The translations under genes and the position numbers were made by a program. This document shows positions 23,851 through 36,800 of a stretch of DNA of 64,000 nucleotides, in pieces. This stretch comes from Mimachlamys varia (taxonomy: Eukaryota; Mollusca; Bivalvia; Pectinida; Pectinidae). The notes below the pieces were generated by a model. It was not told where the DNA came from and did no database searches. It saw nothing but the letters and a program-made list of their open reading frames with translations. The stretch lies in contig OX392536.1 of NCBI GenBank assembly GCA_947623455.1, positions 34,229,465 to 34,293,464 of the forward strand, in the 5' to 3' direction. How positions within the stretch are numbered: the stretch's first letter is position 1; every line of letters starts with the position of its first letter.

Positions 23851-25221
23851 CTATGCCGTTGCAATGTTCTTGTCACGGTATTCCTAAAACGTCAAATTCT
23901 AGTTTGGACTTGCGACAACAAGGTCTGTTCAATATTAGCTTTCCATACCAGATATCTTCTGTTACATTATCCAACGTTATATGATAAATACGGTTAAGAA
24001 TGACAACATCAAATAACCAATGACAGTGTGGCCGTATATTTCACCAACACGGTTACCTGCATGTCTTTCGCATATTCAAATTACCATAAAGACGTTTACC
24101 ATTTTGTACATTTTATTTCAAAAGAAACGTTAATAATTGCAAACAAGCTTAAATTGGATATATTATATTCGTCACAATCTCTTTAATAAACCAATACTAT
24201 GTTGACATATACATAAATAATCATCATTGTGAGTCACACCAACTTAACTCAACGTGTTTACTCCTCAATAAGTGGCATGAACACTTTTGTATGTCTTTCT
24301 TAATTGCTAGCTTTTTGAAACACAACACTTATATTCAATATTTGAATATTTGAATGCTGATTGAGATTGAGAATGATGCCATCTTTTACCCAATTTAGAT
24401 AATTTGATTAATATTATTTCGACTATGGTATCGTTAAAGCTCCTGTATTCTCTGATTACATAAATAGCTTGCTTCAAATCACAGAAACAATAAACAGCCT
24501 ACTGACTGCTATGATTAACCACTGCACGAACAACTCATAATTGAAGACAAATGTATTCTTTTATCATACCTGAAGAAAATTATATAGCTATAACGTTTAC
24601 AGTCTATTTCCTGTTTTCCATGACCGTAAACATTGATGTTAACATGTAAAGGTTATATACTACAGTGTATACATAAACAGAAACTTGCTCTGAATCTAAT
24701 ATTTTACTCTTTCGTGGTCCCTGTCAGTTACGATCCGTTGAAATATTCAACCCCATATAACTTATGCAAACTCTTCTGTAACAATGGAAGTGTATACAGA
24801 ATGTGAATGAAAATCTGTTCTAAATCTTCAATCGAATTCTTAAAGATTCTCAGATAATGGCATACTCTGTCATCGATTTGCCAATCTATACCATGATGAT
24901 CATTGATGTCGACATCATCTCTGAATTATGTCGACATGAGAAGAGGTCGACATCACACAACAATAAACTAAATAAGTTTATGTCGATATGCTTATTACTT
25001 GCCGAGATAATAAATCCATGATAATTATCTACAAAACTCTAAACCTCTAAAACTTTTAATATGTTTTTTTGTGGTTGGAGATGGCACCATGAAACCACGA
25101 TGTCATGTATTCTGTATCTCCACATTCACACTCCCACCACCCTATCCCGGAAAGATAAAGGATCTCAAAATCTGATCCAGAAAACTAGTCACAAATACAC
25201 ATACAAAATGATTGCAGTAAC
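23851..25221. other. Intergenic, nothing recognised
   Basis: AT-rich. Several gtcgacat repeats at about 24905-24975, but no recognised element or gene. Confidence 0.5.
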
Positions 25222-26006
25222 AAGAGGCCCAGATGGCCTGTATCGCTCACCTGGATACATTGGTATCTAGGTAATCATGGTAAAATATTTTCTGTCTTGT
25301 CGCATCCCTCAGCCCCCTTTGGGGGAGGGGGGGGGGTCAGACCCACCATTAGTACAATTTTGAATCCTGAGCACCTAAAGATGCTTAATTTCTACCAAAT
25401 AAGGCTGATTTCCAATCAGTGAGTTGCTTAAACCAATATAGCTAAATATCCCTTTTTGGCCCCGCCCCGAAGTCCCCTAGGGGGTCAGTTAGTCCCAACA
25501 TTAGTACCATTTTGAATTCTGAGCACCCAAGGATGCTTCCTGCCAAATAGGACTGATTTCAAATCAGTGGTTAAGGGGAAGAAGTCGCTTAAACCATGAT
25601 ATAGCTAAATAACCCTTTTTGACCCCGTCCCTCAGCCCCCTTGGGGGGGGGGGGGTTCAGTCCCACCATTAGTACAATTTTGAATCATGCGCACCTAGGG
25701 ATGCTTCCGGCCAAATAAGGTTGATTTCCATTCAGCGGTTATGGAAAATAAGTCGCTCATATCAATATAGCGAAACCCTTTTTCGGCCCTGCCTCTCAGC
25801 CCCCTAGGGGGTCAGTCCCACCATTAGTATATTTTTGAATCATGGGCACCTAAGGATGCTTCATACCAAATTAGGTTGATTTCCTATCAGTGGTTATGGA
25901 GAAGAAGTCGTTTAAATAATTGTTGACGGACGACGGACGGACGGACGACGGACGCCATGGTATGGCATAAGCTCACCTCAGTCCTTCGGACCAGGTGAGC
26001 TAAAAA
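25222..26006. mobile_element. Dispersed element with four internal tandem units
   Basis: Left end: aagaggcccagatggcctg, then gctcacctgg. Right end: ccttcggaccaggtgagcta. GCTCACCTG and CAGGTGAGC form inverted termini. Inside are four ~165-175 bp repeats, each with ctcagcccc...gggggtcag, ccaccattagtac, tttgaat, gagcacctaaggatgcttc and tgatttcc. A gacggacggacg run precedes the right end. No coding capacity. The architecture is that of a non-autonomous DNA element. Confidence 0.75.
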
Positions 26007-27239
26007 TGATATATGAAATGAATATGTTCACTTTCTTTTGCAACGAAAAAAAAAGAAATATTTGCTGATGTAAATAATGCCTTAGTAGACCATTTGATTA
26101 AAACATTATCAATTGTTATTCTATAAATACATATATTATAAAAATATAATAGGGAATATACATGTATCAGAAATAAATCCGACACAACCTAAAATAGTTA
26201 CATGTGTATAAACAATGTCCAACATTTTCACATTCACATTTGATAATTCAGTGCAAAGGGAGGTAATCCAATTAAATAATAACAAGACTATCTTGGAGCA
26301 AATGTTTATTTACACTAAAGCTTAAACAAAGAGTCGGAATGTAATTATAATAAGGAAGAATAACAGGAGGGAAGACGTAAATTGAGGTAATGCATTCCAA
26401 AAACATGCGAAACTATGTACCGGGTACTTGGAATAATTGCATGTGGCACATCGATTCTGGACATGAGGTTAATATTTTTATTGCACACTATAATCTCTAA
26501 GGTTAAAACTAAGTCTCAGCGACAATCGTGTATGGCTATGTATATTAACCTTAGTAAATTCTGAAAATGTTCACGAGTCAATGAAGCAAACTCCAAAATA
26601 AACTTGTAAATGACTATTTGGTGTGGAAAAGAGAATGCAATGACCACAAACTCGCGATTATCAGGCGGTAAATGTCTGTCGTGATACAGATGACAAAGGA
26701 TATGTAACATTCAAAAGCATAATCGACTATCACAAGTAGATCTTCTGAACGATAATTAAAATTTATTTACTAATATAAAACATATATAAAAGCGGTTTGC
26801 GGTTGTTTTATTTGTATATCCAGAATTCCCTAAAGCATTCGTACAGATACGCCAAAATATTTACCTCTTTGAAAGGGATTGATTTGACAGGTTTCCCTTG
26901 TCTTTATGATGAGTGTTTATAGTCACGAACCACAATTAACTTAATATTCAAATGTATGTATGTGAAAGCTGTGAATAAATGCTGAAGTTAGAAAATGATG
27001 GTACCGCTCATAGAACATAGGACTAGCCGAATATCTCCTTTCAAATGATTTATAAAGTAGGCATCTGTGTAAAAGTTTGAACACAGGGCATTGCTTCTTT
27101 CAGTAAACAAGGACTCTGGATTTTATGAATGCTTGTATGATATTTAAAGATGAAAATAATGTAAATACATTCAATTTAAGCGTAAACCGAATTCCGTCAG
27201 ATAAGCACAATGATGGATTGTCGCACTCATAGAACTATA
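26007..27239. other. Intergenic, nothing recognised
   Basis: AT-rich sequence without tandem repeats, inverted termini or coding signals. Minus frames at 26000-26185 and 26516-26710 are unsupported. Confidence 0.5.
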
Positions 27240-27352
27240 AATCGCAAATTAAGCACACTCTTAATTTAGCACAATCTGGATTTAGCCCAATATTAATTAG
27301 CACAAACTTTATTTAGCACAAACTTTATTTAGCGCAATCTTAATTTAGCGGA
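27240..27352. repeat. Short tandem repeat, ~20-bp units
   Basis: Five or six degenerate units of the type tttagcacaaactttattta; the clearest are at 27300-27350. Confidence 0.7.
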
Positions 27353-28019
27353 ATGCTTTCAGTGCCAAAAACACAAATAAGATTGCAATACACCAAGGAT
27401 CGATGGTCTGGTATTACAATGGTTTCGTTGCTGATTTGGAGGTTTCTTCTCAGAAATTTCATGAAGGGTGCTGTTTGCCTATCATCGATATCTAGAGGTA
27501 ACGCCCGCCTATGCTCTCTACATGCCTGAAGGCTCCGTGTGCGCCACCTTGTGGATGAGGCAAGAAGACTAGTTCGATCTTTTGATGTACATTAAAAGAA
27601 TCTTGCAATACATAACGGCAAAACATTTACAGACTTTGAAGTCGGTATCGGATCCTTTGTAATCTTCAAAGACAAGTATCAGCCTAGCGATTGGTAAAGC
27701 TTTTTTTTACCAAAGACAAATCAAACTGCATATCTAATTCGTGCTTTCAGTTTTGCCCATCGTCGGAGACCCACGGTACACTTCTCTGATGTTTGCCGTG
27801 GGTTTCCGATGCTGAGTTTTGCCATGACATATTGATGAGGCGTAGAGAGCGTAGTAGAGCGAAACCCCTGGATGTCGTGGAGGCTGTTTGCCTTGCTCAT
27901 ATTATTAGTGGTGTGTGTCGTCCACGATATAGGTCTTAAGATGTCTCTAGTCCGAGTTATTTGGTGATGCCTTCAACATGCAATCCGGTGATATAGATGA
28001 TGTTACACTTTTTAGAATG

Positions 28020-28440
28020 GAGAAACGTTCCCCGCTTCTGAAGTTCTACAAGGTCTTTCTGTAGCGTTAGCTATAGACAATCCAGTAGTGATGTCCCTGT
28101 ATCACGGGTATCTCACCTGTAGTAAATCCACTTACAGCGATCCCCGACGCTGATCGTACATTTAGCCCTGATTTATTCCAGTGTCCGGTCCCCTTTGCAA
28201 TAACGGTGTAGTTTGGTCAGTGATCTCTGGTATGGCAGAGTTAAAATCTAGGGTTAAAATCAATTTTCCCCCTCATTGGTCATAAAAGCTTTCTCAAGTC
28301 CATGTGGTCAAAAGCTGTTGCCCATTGTCGAGTGAGTTTATGTACTGTACCAAGGTGAGTAGTTGCGTCTCACAGTTTCCCCTCGATCAAAACACATGCC
28401 GATAGTCTGACAGGATGTTGTACTCCCCCAAGTGCCTCAT
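28020..28440 (-). pseudogene. LINE-type reverse transcriptase remnant
   Basis: Translated on the minus strand with several frameshifts. The first part reads MRHLGEYNILSDYRHVF, then CETQLLTLVQYINSLDNGQQ in another frame, which resembles the region before the first catalytic block of non-LTR reverse transcriptases. The following block, where the first aspartate and SKAFD motif would sit, is eroded. Non-functional. Confidence 0.65.
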
Positions 28441-28724
28441 ATAATTTAAAACCACGGACTTAGATTAGCTATCTAAATCCGTGGTAAAACGTAATACATT
28501 ATAAAGACAATACATGTTAGCGAGACTTGGCGGTATTTACTGGTGTTGAACCGTTTCCCCTTCTTAAAAAAAAGTCTGACGCATTTGCGTTTTTTTTTTA
28601 AATGGCTCCCCTTTTGATTGGATACCACCCTCCTTCAGTGGTGCCACTCCGCTGCTGTCCTGCTCCATGGACCTGATGCTACACAGGGGTAGAATTTAAC
28701 TTTTTGGATTCCTACCTTTTGGCC

Positions 28725-28820
28725 CCTACCATCACTGAAGAGTCCTAGGAGGACGAAACAGCTGTATATTGCAGTTTAATTCATTTTTACGGCATACTGT
28801 ATCTATTACTAAATTTAAGA
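28725..28820 (+). repeat. Dispersed repeat family B, copy 2
   Basis: Shares catcactgaagagtcctag, gaggacgaaacagctgta and cggcatactgtatctattac with 19245-19345. Confidence 0.7.
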
Positions 28821-30195
28821 GGTGCAGTATATGTGTGTGTTACGTGATCTTTTAAATAACTCACACTTTTTGGCGAATTGGTTAAATTTTAACTCGCCAA
28901 ATTAGAAACTTACTTGCCATTTTGAAAATGAAAAAGACGTTCAGTTGAGGTCAAATGCGATTGGAACTATATATCGTTTTAAGATATTTCCAGTGTTTTG
29001 TTGCAAACAATGAATACCGATACTGAAAATTTTTGAAGATAGGTACTATCAGAATAGGAAGAATATTTCATATTTTTATATCCACTTGTTCAGGACAATT
29101 AAAGTTTACATCAGTTTATACCATTATATGTTACAATCAATCCCTATTTTTATTTTTTTTCTTTCTATCAATATAAAAAGTAGGAAGACATTGCTTAATT
29201 ATCGGCAGGTCAAGACCTAAATCGTACTGTAAGCCCATGTCCACTTGCCAAAAAATGCAAGTACAATACTTTTCTACTTCAATTTTGGAAATCAGATCCC
29301 ATTTGGCGAGAATTCAAACCCTGGATGTAGCCTCAGAAGCATTGGTCTTGTAGAAAGGCTATCACCAGCGCATACATAGTCACATCCTCCACATTTTCAA
29401 GTAGGCTTAAAGTATTGCCTTCTGCAGCTCTGCCTTGGTGTTTATGTAGTTTAGTTCTCTGCAAGTTTTATGATGTCATCTTGTCTATTGAAAAGCATAC
29501 TTGCCAACCCTCCCTATTTAGGAGGGAGACTGCCGATTTTGGACCCTAAAATATTGAATTTTCAACTTTGGAATCTGCTTATCTGGTCCTGTTTTTTAAG
29601 ATCTAATGATTTCATCGGAAAGAATAGCTCAAAAGAAGCCATTTAAAAGTGTTATTTTTCCTCTGAATGTACATGTATACATCTTATTTATGTTTTCATT
29701 TCTGAGCACGCGTAATCTCCCCCATGGAAATTTCAAAAAGTTGGCAAGTATGGAAAAGTTTCTTCCGTCTCCGTATGAGTGAACATATCACTTGATTCAA
29801 AAGGTTCTGGTCTTGTTACCGGATATTGTCTTGGCTGGGACAAACTGTTCCCATCCTCGATATCCAGGGGTATACGCCCCCCTACAGTCTCTACACCCCT
29901 GGAATACGTCGTTGCAAAACTGAAGGCTTGAAGATACATGTAGCAGTTTTATTGGCCTAATGTTTAAAACCCTTGACCAATCGCTAGGCTAATACCTGCC
30001 GTTTATAGATTACAAAGGAGCGCCAACCGACTTCAAAACATTTAACTTTTTACCTCAAATGTACATCAAATGGTCGAACTAATTTTCTTGTCTCTTCAAC
30101 AAGGTGGTTAACACAGTGCCTTTAGTTTTACTGCGACATATTCCAGGAGTGTAAAGAGCATAGGTGAGCGTAATCCCTCAATATCAAGGATGAAC

Positions 30196-33100
30196 TTTTC
30201 CATCAGCAGAATCTTCACCTGTCACTGTTATCAGACAAATTAATCCGTGTTTTATTTGAATTGTCTACAAATATATTTCAATTGATAATATATAATGTAA
30301 TTTGAAAATATTAAGACACATCCTAGACCTGTGTAAGCATTATAGAATATTTTCACTGGACAGTTATACAGCAGGAAATCACATACCTGTTTACTTACAT
30401 ATATATGTGACAGAAAAGTAAAACTTCTTGAAATTCAAAACACGTTTATTAATATTTTGTTAGAAAATGTGCACCAACAATCCAATCTGTGTCAAATGAC
30501 TAAGGCAAAATGAACACAATGTTGTATGCTCACTCCTGCAGTATGTACATACATGTATATATATTCTTCCTGTAGTCTAGAAGCACTATCATAAGCCCTG
30601 TATCAGATATTCTCAATTTACCTCAATATATGCCTGCTTAACATCTGGTCAGTGTAAGTTTGTCTCTAATTTAATAGAATTTTTTTCAATTTTTTCAGTT
30701 TTTGGAAATCCTTGTTTTGCCAAGCACATCAGCATCCAAGATATTGAGGTTATCCTTCAGTGAAGATATTTTTTTCTCAAAACGACAATCATTTCCTTAC
30801 ATATTGTATTGCCATTTCACATTATTATTTCATTGATCATGAGTTATAAACCATTAAAAACAAAACCCATTCATATTGTCATGGAACTTTAAATCTGGTA
30901 AGGTTTTCAAAAACCTGTGATAACAGTTAACAGCTAACTTTGTATCAACCACACAATTCTCCTTCTGGAACGAACCAAACAATTCAGAAGAGCAAGATTA
31001 CTTTCAAATTAAATTCTGAATAACAAAACGAAATCAGTAACATATTACAACAATTCAGCATATTTACTTATCACTGTGTCTCTCTACTTAATCTACAACC
31101 TTTTCCAATGTATTACCTGTTATGAAAAGCAAAGAAAAAAACCTGATTACTTGATGTGCATAAGGAAAAGAATAATATGCTTAATTCAAGCAGTATATAT
31201 CTTGAAGCTGGTCAAGTCATCAACAACACACGCATGTTTTCTTCATTCATTGAGAAAATAAGTTGAGGTTTGAAATTTAAGTAACAAGGGAGGAATCAGA
31301 TATACAACTTTGAATTCTATTACAGGAGATTCTTATAAAGAGTAGAAGCGAAAATTATGGTAACCAGTACATTATGACACACTAAAACTAGGATTAACTG
31401 CCAGCATTTAATTTTTAGCCAGGTCCAGATGATGTATCACAGAAGGAACTGTCAGTATTCTGTTAAATTTTATCAAACCCCAATTATCAATGCATTATAT
31501 TATTCAACATTTCATGTTTCCATCATAAACATTAAAATATTGATACACAACATTTTGCCATGTTTCCTTGTCAAATTATGCAAGTTATTTATTAACATTT
31601 TTAGCACTTATAGTAAAAATAAATTTGGGAAAACTTGAAACTGTAAACGTTACGCCATAATATATTATACATATAGCCCATGTTTATTACAATATATAGG
31701 TATAATAAACAAATAACACTAAATTATACCAATAAACAAGTTTGTAATGTGATGTATAATATAACCTTAGTTATCCCTACCATTTAAATATAGGAATATT
31801 TCTACAAATGACTACAGTCAAGATATATTAGCACTTTAATAAGTATCATTAGCACTTCAATTAGTATATAATGGTCATACAGGCCAGCATCCTATATCCC
31901 CACAACAAACATTTTATTTTATGACAATAAATGTTTTCAAGAAAGCAAAATTATATAAAATAAAGCATGATATGAACACACCAATATTGTATATTGTGAC
32001 TAAACAAGGCAAAACTGCAGCAAGAATTCCTTACAGTACACATTTACAAACTTATATGGCAAACAAAGCACTATTAAATAGTATTCATGATACAGTGTAA
32101 CAGTCGGATATGTAGGTACTGACTGAACTATGCTCAAAATCGCAAATCTTTACGTTTTTTGATATTCCTTTTTTTTAACTTAAATAAATTAATGTTTTCT
32201 AATGGAAAAACCTTCAGGAATTCAATAAGGACAATAACATTGTGGTGCCAACTCTAAATGTCAGTACCATATCTAAGCTTTGGACCTTAATGTTTACGAA
32301 CGTGAAGTTTTTCTTTTAACTGTAAAATCTGTAATTGAACATACAAACAAATTTGTATGTCATACACAAACAAAACGATGAATCATTATGCAACAATGAA
32401 TTGGTGTTGAATCACCTCCAATTGGCATTTTCCAAAAGAATTTGTATTGTTATGATTTGGTATAACTTTATAATAGAAATTTTGATTTGTCTTAAAACTT
32501 AAACATAAACAAAATTTAAAAAACCATAATTTGTGGACAGCTATCAAACTTCAATTTTATTTTACCACTGCTTATAAATGTCAACAGAACATAAACAAAT
32601 CAACAAAATATCAGCAATAAAATATTAAACTTACAAAATCAATTAGTCACGGAGAAAAATTAAAGCAGGAGAAATTTAAAATCAGCAGGATATTTTATTT
32701 AGAAATCAGGGCTGGGGTTCTAATTATTATTATTTTTTTTTTGTCTCCAACAAAAATCAACCAAAAGTAAATTTGTAGTTCTTGTAGCATGTGTTACACA
32801 CAAAAAACGTATTTATATAACACACAAGTCTTTTATACATGTAAATGTATCAACTTTACATCAAATAAATGCTGTTTGTGGAAAACTTCAAAAATGAAAT
32901 GCCTGAAAACTTATTTGATCACAGTTTGTAGTCATCAACTATATTATATTACACAAATGAATCAGATGTTCTCCTATTTGATGAATAATTCAAAATTTAT
33001 GTTCTAAGAACTTGTTCATTTTAAGTACATATTTTTGTCAACATAGGACACAGGATCCTCTGATTCATCAAGGACTGCTCCATGATTAATCAGTTGGGGG

Positions 33101-33374
33101 AGGTGGGAGGCACCTGTACTAATATATCATAGGTAGTGGGGTTAAAACCAAACCTGCACACTATTCCTCTAAATCATATTTAATATTTGATGGGTGGTGG
33201 GGTCTATTAAAATGTGCCTCCCATGTGGTTATTAATTGTGGAACAGCCCTAAGAATGTTTAAGAGGCATTGTACGTTACAATGGAGCAATGGTCGGGATA
33301 TGTATTGCTATATTAGTTTTGGCAAGTTATACATGTCTATTGCTTGTTTTAGGGTCATACAAGTCTAATAAAGC
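30196..33374. other. AT-rich region downstream of HLCS, nothing recognised
   Basis: Long A/T-rich sequence without recognised repeats or exons. Several minus-strand AATAAA motifs (plus-strand tttatt, for example near 30445, 31590 and 32695) leave open a much longer HLCS 3' UTR. Short plus frames (31076, 31429, 32789) look random. Confidence 0.5.
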
Positions 33375-33380
33375 TTTATT
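33375..33380 (-). terminator. HLCS: Candidate HLCS poly(A) signal
   Basis: The first minus-strand AATAAA after the HLCS stop codon, about 285 bp downstream. Alternative signals lie further on. Confidence 0.4.
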
Positions 33381-33426
33381 ATCTCTGTACAATATTTAAT
33401 TCATTTACCCCTGAGGACACACAAAA

Positions 33427-33482
33427 GCTCTTCCAATTCAAAGGTTGGAATAGTTCATTATAAATTTCAGGGGTATATGAGT
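33427..33482 (+). repeat. Dispersed repeat family C, in HLCS 3' UTR region
   Basis: gctcttccaattcaaaggt ... aaatttcaggggt is shared with 46672-46732. A short fragment of unknown class. Confidence 0.55.
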
Positions 33483-33660
33483 TGATGTTTCTATCAAACA
33501 CTCCCCTCATTCATGCCACTTTATATACTACAAACACATATTTCAATTGCCCTTTCTTGTCTTGCACCATTTTCGAGATTACTCAATATTCACAACTCTG
33601 TATGAAAATCTATGGGACTCTTGTTGCCATGGTAATGTTTATAAAATTCAGAGGAACTCT

Positions 33661-33829
33661 CTAACGCGTCTTCATGGAGATCAGGTTCCTCATCATGTCG
33701 AAGCTGTTGCCGTCTGGTTGTACCGAGTGCCTCGTTCCGTCGTCGGCCACCACATCCAGATAGCCATACTCATCCAGGCCCTTAATGGTGACATCAACAT
33801 TCTCCTGCTCCAGACGTACCCGGCTTTCA
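33661..33829 (-). CDS. HLCS: HLCS coding exon 11 (821-876) and stop
   Basis: Acceptor GTTGACAG|TGAAAGC, completing the split Ser from exon 10. Encodes ESRVRLEQENVDVTIKGLDE, then YGYLDVVADDGTRHSVQPDG and NSFDMMRNLISMKTR, followed by TAG at 33663-33661. This is the SH3-like C-terminal cap of the ligase. Confidence 0.95.
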
Positions 33830-36800
33830 CTGTCAACGTAATATAACTCAATTACTATAGCTAGCTTTGGTTGGTGAAAATCACAATAAGTTTTGTAATA
33901 AGAGTGTAGCTCTCGGGCGCCCGAACAAAGCTTTTTGAGCGTAAACAGAGTTGTTTCCCCTTGTTACTACCCTTTGCCTTTCATTTTTTTTCAAACCGGA
34001 AACACATCATGCAATGAAGTAACGTCACACTCAGCTTTCATCGGTTATTTCGAGAATGTTAAAAATAATTGATTTACTGATTTAAAAGCTACGCTCTTTT
34101 AAGGCTTTGCCTTTGTCATATTGAATGTTAATATTATGTTATCCATGTGATTAACTTCTCTTATATTCTGTCTCGCTTTTTTTATTATCTTTCCATGTTT
34201 CAAAGGTAGCTACAATTTATCATTTGTATGTTAATCACTGTATCATCATTCCTTTAAAAACATATATAGATTAGCAGTATTGGTAATCGTCCAACCGAGT
34301 ACATACATGTATTGGAGCAGCTAGACTTACCTTATGGTATAAGTTACCCCAGTACATACTCACACTTGAAATAAAAGCTTACTCTACAGACTTACTTGTG
34401 CAGATAACATCATAAGTGTAGACTCAACCCCTTCATATTTAGCCACAGTTAGTGATATACAGATACCTATAATGAAGCTGCCATTGGCACCATACACTTA
34501 TTAATTACATGTTTGGAGTATACTCACCTAAATATGTAGTCACCAATACAGTCTTATACATGTAGCTACCTATGGCCAGTATATAGGTTCAGACTCACCT
34601 GTGTATAGACAGCAATATAGAAGTACTAGTTGTACATTTATCTATAGCCAGTATATAAGTTCAAACTCACCTGTGTGGCCAAAAATGTACTTTTAACTAT
34701 ATATATATATATATATATATATCAAGTATAGGTTCAAACTCACCTATGTTGCCAGTGAAGGATGAAACTCACCTGTGTAGCCAGTATATAGGTACAAACT
34801 CACCTGTGTAGCCAGTATATAGGTACAAACTCACCTGTGTAGCCAGTATATAGGTACAAACTCACCTGTGTAGGTACAAACCCAACAGTATAGGTACAAA
34901 CCCACCAGTATAGGTACAGACTCACCAGTATAGATACAAACTCATCAGTATAGGTACAAACTCATCAGTATAGGTACAAACTCACCAGTAAAGGTACAAA
35001 CTCACCTGTGTATCCAGCGTTGGTGGTACAAACTCACCAGTATAGGTACAAACTCACCAGTAAAGGTACAAACTCACCTGTATAGGTACAAACTCACCTG
35101 TGTAGCCAGCGTTGGAGATACAGCTGTAGGAACTGTTCTCCTTCGTCAGCCTGGAACTGGTTCATTAACTGTTCCATGATGGACACTGTACGGCCTACCA
35201 GCTGTTCCTTACTACACACACCAAGTGTGTCGCCCTTCTCACTGTTGTGGCGCTCGATCAAGTCGTTGATACAAATTGTTGGGTTCTTGTTGCTTACATT
35301 AAATCCACAACCTAAAAAAAAGTAGAATTAACACATTTGTTTTCTTTGTAAATCCTAGAAATAGAATGAAACAGGTTTTACTACTAGTTTCTGTTTATTT
35401 TATTATACGTTACATAAATATTATCTTATATGGAGTGGTCATATAGTTGATAGATTTATTCACTATCAATCTAAACAGATCATCAGCTGAAACTTGAGGA
35501 TTACAAGACCTAAGGAAAAGGCATATATGGGCCACCAGATACTTTTACCTTCGTTCGTGTACTGTAAAGCCAATATATTATTGTGTGGAGTTTTTTGCTT
35601 TATTCAGCCTCCAAACTGATCGCGGAGTGAAACTTTCGTGCTGTTGTCATGCTATTTTGCACATGTATTATATACTGCAGAGTTTGAGTGGTGTTAAATA
35701 TGTTTGTGTGTGTTTATATTTGTGGAGATATAATGCCAGCAAAATAAGTGAAAATTACCACACTGCAAATAATTATATTACATGAATTCCTCAGGGGATT
35801 GAACCTACAGCTGCAAAATCACTGAACATTGATGGAAAAAAATTGTTTTTTCTTCCTTTCTCTTCTCTGAAACCTGTGTTATTTTTGTTATTTTAATTCA
35901 AAAATACTTAAAGACTACTGCATTTATCAGTTAAATATTCTATCCTAGTTGTCTCCCTTTGTACTAATATTTACCAATGTTTGCTTTCAGCGTGCCATCA
36001 ATGATAGTAGACTTGATGACAACTCCTCCAAGCTTCATCTTGTTACTGAAGTAAATATCATTGGGCCACTTCAGTCTCAAGTCAATGTCCTAAAACAGAA
36101 TTTTATCAAATTTGCATAATTACATTCAAATATATTAACATTTTAATTTCCAAACCTAGGTTATAAAATTGTGGCAAACTCATTCTTGTTTTTTCCCCCA
36201 TTTCTGCCTCTTATTAATGAAAAAAGAAGGAATCAAAACATTATCAAATAATAAATAAGAGAGAGCCCCTCTTTACCCTAGGGATGCTCAATTGGACTGA
36301 CATTTGATCAAATCCCTCCATTCAAACTGAAGGAAAATATTTTCAATTATTCTATCACTTAAATTCCCCCCGATAGAGTCTCCCACATTTGTCCTTATAC
36401 AGGCTAGTGATGCTCCAAGTTGATTCAAAATGAAATTGATCCCAACCCTTCCTGAAAGATTATCTGGACGTTTGGGTTTCAAGTGATAGTCCTTTAATGC
36501 TTTGTCTCAAACTCAAGTTGTGAAATGGGTGAAAAAGATGGTACATAGCGTCTTTAAAATAAGTTTGAAAATATACTCAGGAATAATATGAAATTTATAA
36601 TATACTACTGCACATGTAATTATATAATTCAAAGCTAATTATTGAATTGAAAATGATTATGCAGCTGAACATTTTAAACATTTCATACATTTGGGTTGTA
36701 TTTAGTCAAACAAATGTTAAATTGTAAGATCCTTCATTCATAAAAAAAGAGAAATGTATTTCTAAATAAAGGTATAGTGGCAAATGTTCATCTCATTTCC

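Larger units (their letters stand above)
27481..30195. mobile_element. Composite retroelement debris with inverted arms
   Basis: The left arm (about 27481-27740: atatctagaggtaacgccc ... ctatgctctctacatgcc ... gatgtacatt) is repeated in inverse at about 29960-30195 and directly, in part, at 29845-29950 (gatatccaggggtatacgcc). The same motif recurs near 62910-62970. LINE reverse-transcriptase remnants sit between the arms. Whether the arms are ends of one element or two independent insertions head to head is not resolved. Confidence 0.6.
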
